Assembly (NCBI RefSeq): GCF_036409155.1
Contig: NZ_JAZGLW010000007.1
Span: 62,001 to 126,000 of the forward strand
Source of the DNA: Mycobacterium sp. 050128
GTDB lineage: Bacteria > Actinomycetota > Actinomycetes > Mycobacteriales > Mycobacteriaceae
DNA length: 64,000 bases
Direction: 5' to 3'
Shown here: positions 59,493 through 64,000 of the stretch, piece by piece
How the letters are laid out: each line of letters begins with the position of its first letter
Position numbering within the stretch: the stretch's first letter is position 1
Notes under the pieces: generated by a model
Told to the model about the DNA's origin: nothing
Database searches by the model: none
Seen by the model: the letters and a program-made list of their open reading frames with translations, nothing else
Translations under genes and position numbers: made by a program

Positions 59493-60440
59493 ATGAGCAC
59501 CATCACGATGTCGAGGACCTGGCAGTCGCGCATCGGCCGCGGCCGCGGTCTTCTTCGTCAGGCCGCGATCGCGGTCGTGACGCTCTTTGCGGTGTTCGGG
59601 TTCGCCGCCTCGCTGAAGGTCTTTTTCAGTGCATCTCATCCTGATAGCAGCGACGTCGCCGCAATCGCCAACCGTGCCGGCAATCAGCGCGCCGCCGCGG
59701 GTCAGTTCGCCGCTGATTTCGTTGCCGCGGTGTTAACCACGCCGAGCTCCAAACAGTCGACGCTGCAACGCTTCATCACGCTTTCCGAGTCCGACAGAGC
59801 GTTCGCGGCGGCGCAGTCGGCTCCGCCGCCGCCAGCGGTGATCAACACCCCCAAAGTGTGGTCGGTGGTGCCCAACGGCTCGGTCGGCGACGTCGATCTG
59901 TATGGGGTTGTCGTGGTCGTGCAGCAACGCTCCTACGCGTCGGCGGAAGCAGCGAGCGCGTTTTATGGTGTGCCCGTGGCGGTTTGGCACTACCAACCGC
60001 GCGCAATGGACTGGCCGGTGCCGATGAGTAACCCCGGCCCGGGCGCCGATGTGAAACAGGGCTACGACCACCCGTTGAGCCCCAGCAGCCCGGTCTATCC
60101 CGTGGTGAGCGGCTTCATCAACACGTACCTGACGGCCACGAGCGGCCTGGACCGCTACGTTGTGGCCGACTCGTGAATCAAACCGATCGGCGGCTATCAA
60201 AGCGCCGTGATCAAGAACGCCGACACCGCCACCGAAGTCCCTGACGCGCCGGCCCCGGGGACCCGCGTTCACGTCCGAGCGCGCGTCGTCGCGCAAACTT
60301 CACAATTTGCCGCACTCAATTTTACATTTCCGCTGACTGTCGAAAATAACGGCGGAACATGGATGGTCACGAGCATAGACTCAATACCGCAGCTCAGTAA
60401 TAACAGCAACCCTGTGCCGGCCACCTCAACACACAATTAA
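59493..60440 (+). pseudogene. TcpC-like conjugation protein interrupted by in-frame TGA
   Basis: The frame starts with a cytosolic/basic segment and membrane helix (LRQAAIAVVTLFAVFGFAAS), then a TcpC/VirB8-like NTF2 fold (FAADFVAAVLTTPSSKQSTL; RYVVADS). Codon 228 is TGA (60174-60176). The same frame continues directly IKPIGGYQSAVIKNADTATE, HVRARVVAQTSQFAALNFTF and TVENNGGTWMVTSIDSIPQL, completing the second domain. The region around the stop reads like DSGLKPIGGYQ of related proteins, so a GGA-to-TGA change is likely. As read, the product lacks its C-terminal domain. A GTG at 60207 could restart the remainder without a membrane anchor. Confidence 0.75.
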
Positions 60441-60458
60441 CTAGACAAGGAGATCATC

Positions 60459-60752
60459 GTGAACGCGACACATGCACAACTTCTGGCCGCAGGGCTCTTC
60501 ACTTCCGGAACCTCGCTGGCCTACATGCTCGAAGGGCTGCTCGCCGCGGCCGCGCTCGTGGTGGGCACCGTCGCCACGTTGGGCAAAGCGGGCAAAGAAG
60601 GCGCCGGCGCCGGCATGACCCACCAATTCCTGGTGATCGGTTTATCGGTGACCATCTTCTTGTCGGCGGGTATCGCAGCACTGTTCACCCACGAGTTCCA
60701 AAGCCACGGTGTCACCAACCACGTCAACGTACCCAACCCGTACGGGCAGTAA
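60459..60752 (+). CDS. Small membrane protein, VirB2/pilin-like position
   Basis: A 97-residue protein with two membrane helices (YMLEGLLAAAALVVGTVATL; QFLVIGLSVTIFLSAGIAAL) joined by a basic Gly-rich loop (GKAGKEGAGAG). It starts at GTG 60459 after AAGGAGATC. Size and place before a PrgI/VirB3-like gene and a VirB4-like ATPase resemble the pilin or channel small subunit of Gram-positive transfer systems. Assignment rests on context. Confidence 0.6.
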   Translation: MNATHAQLLAAGLFTSGTSLAYMLEGLLAAAALVVGTVATLGKAGKEGAGAGMTHQFLVIGLSVTIFLSAGIAALFTHEFQSHGVTNHVNVPNPYGQ

Positions 60753-61117
60753 TGGCCGACGAAACCCCGGCCAAGGTTTGGTCGGACCAGCGCGATCTGC
60801 CGATCTACCTCGGCGACTCCGGAGACGGATTCCGCCTGCCGTTCAAAGAGAAATGGCGACTTCCTGACACCACAGCACTGCTGGTGGGCTTTGTCGCCAC
60901 AGCCTCGCTGATGACTCTGAACCTTCAAAGCGGCAACGCCTTGATCATTGGTGCCGTTGGCGCGGCGCTGACCGCCGCCGCGATCTGGGCGCTGTCCAAA
61001 CTACCCGCTAGCCGGCCCTCACTGCGTACTCGACTGCAGTTCTGGCTGGCCGACCTACACCCGCACGTCATGTGTTCGCACGAGCCGGGATCGCCGAAAC
61101 ACGGTCCGCGGCAATGA
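60752..61117 (+). CDS. PrgI/TcpE/VirB3-like membrane protein
   Basis: A 121-residue protein with a cytosolic N-terminus (DLPIYLGDSGDGFRLPFKEK), two close membrane helices (TTALLVGFVATASLMTLNLQ; NALIIGAVGAALTAAAIWAL) and a basic C-terminus. The layout fits PrgI/VirB3-type partners of VirB4. The start overlaps the previous stop and the stop overlaps the VirB4-like start (ATGA), giving tight translational coupling. Confidence 0.65.
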   Translation: MADETPAKVWSDQRDLPIYLGDSGDGFRLPFKEKWRLPDTTALLVGFVATASLMTLNLQSGNALIIGAVGAALTAAAIWALSKLPASRPSLRTRLQFWLADLHPHVMCSHEPGSPKHGPRQ

Positions 61118-63714
61118 CTGTCACACCCAGCGAAGCCCCCATTGAGGCTGTCGGCAACCTGCGCTTCACCCACAGCGGGGTCTACGCCGAGTACCTGGTA
61201 TCGGGGTTGCCGTTTATCTTTTTGCCCAAAGAGTCGCAGGACTTGGTCGCCGACATGCACGCCGAGCTGCTCCGGACCCTGCCATCAGGCTCGCTACTGA
61301 GCGGCCTGACAGCGCCGGTGGCAACCCGCAACATCACCCGGCGCATGATCTATGCCCACCCTGATCTGCACCCAGACAACGTCATTGACGCCACCGCCAT
61401 GCCCGAACATGCCGAAGCCTGGGTGCAGCACTGCCAGCGCTGGGCCCCAGCCCTCCACGCCCGCAACTCGCGGCGGCGCATCTACTGGCTGAGCCTTCCG
61501 TTGGATTACGGCCTATCCGGGTCGACCACGGCAGGAGGATGGCAACGCCGCCTCGACTCGATCATCGGCCGCGACAAAGATAGCGCGGCCGCCCTGGCGC
61601 ACTACCGCCAGCTGGCCGCCACGATGATCGCCAAGCTGCCCCCGGCGCTGTTCGCGAAACCGGTGAGCGTCGAACAGATCTGGTGGCATTGGAACTACAC
61701 CGCCAGCCGCCACACCTGGCAGAAGCCCATCCCCAATCAACCCTATAACCCTGATGCCCGACTACCGGGATCCGCGTTCACACCGGTCTGGAAAGACCTG
61801 TCCGCTGCCGCGCTCCGTCAACGGCGATGGCGGGCCGCGCGCACCGAGGCTGACATATTCCTGCGTACGTATCGACACGAGGACGACGGTGTGGCCGACT
61901 CGTATCAAGCCATCGTGGGACTGGAAAAATGGCCCGACGCCGGCCTGCGCTGGCCGCGCTCAACCATCTTCAAGGTGCTCGATGATGTGACCGGACCGGC
62001 CATCACGTTGGACTGGACGATTCATTTCACGTTCGACACCGCTGAGGTGGCCGTGGCAACCGCACACAATGTCATCACCAACATCAAAGACCAAGCGCGC
62101 CAACGTGGCCGCCACGCCGACAGCGACGACGAGCTACTACGCAAACTCGTCTCCGGTAGGCAGCTGGCCTCTGCACTCAAACAGGGCAGCGCCGAACGAG
62201 GCGTCAACGCAGCGGTCGTGGTGATCGCCGCCGCCGCAGACGCCGCCGCCGCCGACACCGCGATCTCAGAAGTGATCCGCCGCTATCGCACCCAACGACT
62301 CGAGCTCAAACGCCGACGCGGCAGCCAACCCACATTGTGGCGCGCCCTGAATCCGGGAACCGAAACCACCGCAGGCCTGCATGAGATTCGAAACCCTTCC
62401 ACCACCAACGCATTCGCGAAACTCGTGCCACTGCTGGCCACCAGCCTCGGCAACAACGTCGGGGTCCCGCTGGGGGAGACCATCACCAGCCCCGGTCTGC
62501 GCGAGATCGTCCTCAACGACCTCATCGGCGCCCCCGGGCGCGACAATCCGGGCAACCTAGTCATCGGCGGATCCCCGGGGCGCGGAAAGTCGCAGTGCGC
62601 CAAGAACCTCGTCCGGTCATGGCTGGAATTAGGTGCCGGTGTACATCTCATCGACCCCACCGAGGCGCGCGAACACCAAACCGCATTATCCACATTCGAC
62701 GCCAACAAAAAGGTCATCATCGACCCCAAAAACCCCCAATTCAGCCTGGACGGGCTGCGCATTTTTCCGTTTGAGTATGCCGCAGAGCGCACCGTAGACC
62801 ATTTGCTGCCGCAAATAGGATTTCCGCCAGTGAGTCCTCAGGCTTCACGGCTTAAGGGGCTGCTCGCCCCGGCCTCACGAAACGCCAACGGCATCGGGTG
62901 CCTCAACCAGTTGATCGGGTTTCTAGCCGACCGCAGCAGACCAGACCGGGTCAGCATCGATGACGACTTACTCATCGCGTTGGAAGGCCTACGGGCCGAG
63001 CGGCTGCTGGCGCCGATGTTCGACGACACCCTGCCGCTGCCGGACTTGTCCAAGCAGCTTGTCATCTGGAACTTCGGCGGCCTCAAATTGCCCACTGTCA
63101 CCGAGGAATACCAGGCACACCTACACCACCTAACCACCCCGAGTCAGCGTGCCGCCCAAGCCCTTTACGGAATGGCCGCCAACCTCGCGGAATCGCTGTT
63201 CTTTTCCCGCGACACCCAACCCGACATCCTGGTCGTCGAAGAATGCGCGGCGTGGACACATTCTCCCGGAGGGCAGCGCTGCGCGAACAACGTGATCCGC
63301 CAAGGCCGTAAAGCATGGACGCTGTTCATGGGGATCAGCCAGTCACCCAGAAACGACTTCGGAGTACTGGAAGACGAATACATTGAGCAACGACTCTGCT
63401 TGGGCTTCAAAGAAACTGCCATCGCCGAGGACACACTGCTGTGGTGCAACCGCGACCTGGATCGCCACCCGCAGCTGCGCAGCGACTACGTCACCAACAC
63501 CAGCCCCGCGGCGATGCCCAACCACGGCGACGACACGATCGACAGCCGCCACGGCAAAGTCATTCCCGGCCGCGAAGGCGAGGCGTGGTTTCTCGACGAA
63601 TTCGGCGGGTGGGGCAAGGTCAAGTTGTTCGGCGCACCGACCCGCGAGCTTGCCGAGCTCTATGACACCAACCCACAACGCAAGCGACAACGCCAAAGGA
63701 TCAGCGCGTGCTAG
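61114..63714 (+). CDS. VirB4-like conjugation ATPase
   Basis: An 866-residue ATPase of the VirB4/TcpF/ConE type. The N-terminal half (YAEYLVSGLPFIFLPKESQD; WLSLPLDYGLSG) is the VirB4 interaction region. The C-terminal half holds Walker A GGSPGRGKS near residue 485, Walker B DILVVEECAAW, and RQGRKAWTLFMGISQSP, a motif typical of the family. It powers assembly or substrate movement in type IV-like channels. It overlaps the PrgI-like gene upstream and the next gene downstream. Confidence 0.88.
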   Translation: MTVTPSEAPIEAVGNLRFTHSGVYAEYLVSGLPFIFLPKESQDLVADMHAELLRTLPSGSLLSGLTAPVATRNITRRMIYAHPDLHPDNVIDATAMPEHAEAWVQHCQRWAPALHARNSRRRIYWLSLPLDYGLSGSTTAGGWQRRLDSIIGRDKDSAAALAHYRQLAATMIAKLPPALFAKPVSVEQIWWHWNYTASRHTWQKPIPNQPYNPDARLPGSAFTPVWKDLSAAALRQRRWRAARTEADIFLRTYRHEDDGVADSYQAIVGLEKWPDAGLRWPRSTIFKVLDDVTGPAITLDWTIHFTFDTAEVAVATAHNVITNIKDQARQRGRHADSDDELLRKLVSGRQLASALKQGSAERGVNAAVVVIAAAADAAAADTAISEVIRRYRTQRLELKRRRGSQPTLWRALNPGTETTAGLHEIRNPSTTNAFAKLVPLLATSLGNNVGVPLGETITSPGLREIVLNDLIGAPGRDNPGNLVIGGSPGRGKSQCAKNLVRSWLELGAGVHLIDPTEAREHQTALSTFDANKKVIIDPKNPQFSLDGLRIFPFEYAAERTVDHLLPQIGFPPVSPQASRLKGLLAPASRNANGIGCLNQLIGFLADRSRPDRVSIDDDLLIALEGLRAERLLAPMFDDTLPLPDLSKQLVIWNFGGLKLPTVTEEYQAHLHHLTTPSQRAAQALYGMAANLAESLFFSRDTQPDILVVEECAAWTHSPGGQRCANNVIRQGRKAWTLFMGISQSPRNDFGVLEDEYIEQRLCLGFKETAIAEDTLLWCNRDLDRHPQLRSDYVTNTSPAAMPNHGDDTIDSRHGKVIPGREGEAWFLDEFGGWGKVKLFGAPTRELAELYDTNPQRKRQRQRISAC

Positions 63715-64000
63715 CGCGAGCACATTGCTGGCTGCAGCTGCATCCGCGGGTGGCGCGGCCACTCAAGGTGTATGCACTCCTGCAGGTGCTGGCGACCATC
63801 GCGGTCACACTGGCTCCGGGAGCGAGTGCATCGACCAATGCCGCGGTGCTGAATTGGACTGGCCTGCACGATAACTACGGCGTCCCCATCGGCGACTTCT
63901 ACCTGTCGGTGGCCAGCGTTCCCGATCAGCTCACCCAGGGCGGGCCCGACGCGCAGGCATGGGACCCCTCGTCATGGGGGCCGTGGATGGTGCACGCCCT
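63708..64000 (+). CDS. Membrane/secreted transfer protein, 3' truncated by window edge
   Basis: GTG 63708 overlaps the VirB4-like stop. The visible 97 codons read MLARAHCWLQLHPRVARPLK, a hydrophobic stretch VYALLQVLATIAVTLAPGAS with a cleavage-like ASA, then NWTGLHDNYGVPIGDFYLSV and QAWDPSSWGPWMVHAL. It looks like the start of a VirB6/TrbL-type polytopic protein or a secreted channel component. The class cannot be fixed without the rest of the sequence. Confidence 0.6.
   Translation, partial: MLARAHCWLQLHPRVARPLKVYALLQVLATIAVTLAPGASASTNAAVLNWTGLHDNYGVPIGDFYLSVASVPDQLTQGGPDAQAWDPSSWGPWMVHA

Noticed and set aside
1..64000. tRNA, rRNA or riboswitch genes
   Set aside because: No cloverleaf, rRNA segment or known riboswitch core was recognised by eye. 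Short structured RNAs cannot be excluded without a covariance search.

Overview
The window looks like part of a large conjugative mycobacterial plasmid, or the same module integrated into a chromosome. The sequence is GC-rich. It holds PE and PPE proteins, a complete set of ESX membrane components (EccB, EccC, EccD, EccE, MycP), mycothiol-type enzymes and many leaderless genes. The arrangement of an ESX locus followed directly by VirD4-, VirB4- and TcpC-like transfer genes is known from ESX-P plasmids of slow-growing mycobacteria such as pRAW. No replication gene, partition locus or relaxase was recognised, so plasmid status is inferred from this organisation.

Layout. (1) 1-16.2 kb is cargo: a truncated cyclase/ATPase regulator; a chromate transporter, DoxX protein and ArsR-phosphatase fusion sharing one operator type; a multicopper oxidase; an ArsR/SRPBCC/mycothiol-transferase operon; several broken genes; and a two-component system whose 11-bp direct-repeat sites lie beside a DUF1259 lipoprotein gene and near a PepSY-like gene and a second chromate transporter. 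(2) 16.2-22.2 kb is the first half of the ESX-P accessory set: an NlpC/P60 hydrolase, a DUF4226-like protein, an EspC-like protein and YbaB/EspL-like proteins. (3) 22.2-33.0 kb is a second cargo block that interrupts the ESX-P set: methyltransferases, a cyclase with a YHS metal domain, an AraC regulator, a fatty-acid-hydroxylase-family enzyme, and a CmtR / CtpG-like ATPase / LspA / CadD heavy-metal cassette. Related short repeats lie at both edges. (4) 33.1-54.3 kb is the ESX-P core: three paralogous membrane-anchored proteins, a large Gly/Pro-rich protein with two small partners, eccC, pe, ppe, esxB, esxA, espG, eccB, espI, eccD, mycP and eccE. (5) 54.3-64 kb is the DNA-transfer module: a Zn-ribbon protein, a VirD4/TcpA-like ATPase, membrane proteins, an HTH regulator, a TcpC-like protein, a VirB4-like ATPase and the start of another membrane protein.

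How it works together. The ESX-P system is expected to form an inner-membrane secretion channel (EccBCDE-MycP) exporting Esx and PE/PPE pairs. Such a channel is known to be needed for conjugation of related plasmids together with the VirB4/VirD4-type genes. The cargo gives metal and redox functions. At least ten promoters across the ESX-P and transfer modules share a box with a GCG core 26-27 bases upstream of a TAnnnT -10 element. Most of these genes begin translation at the predicted transcription start, which points to one plasmid-specific regulon.

Gene decay is concentrated in the two cargo blocks: single-base frameshifts, nonsense codons, an 8-bp duplication and truncations. The backbone is almost intact. 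The exception is an in-frame TGA in the TcpC-like gene, which could disable DNA transfer.
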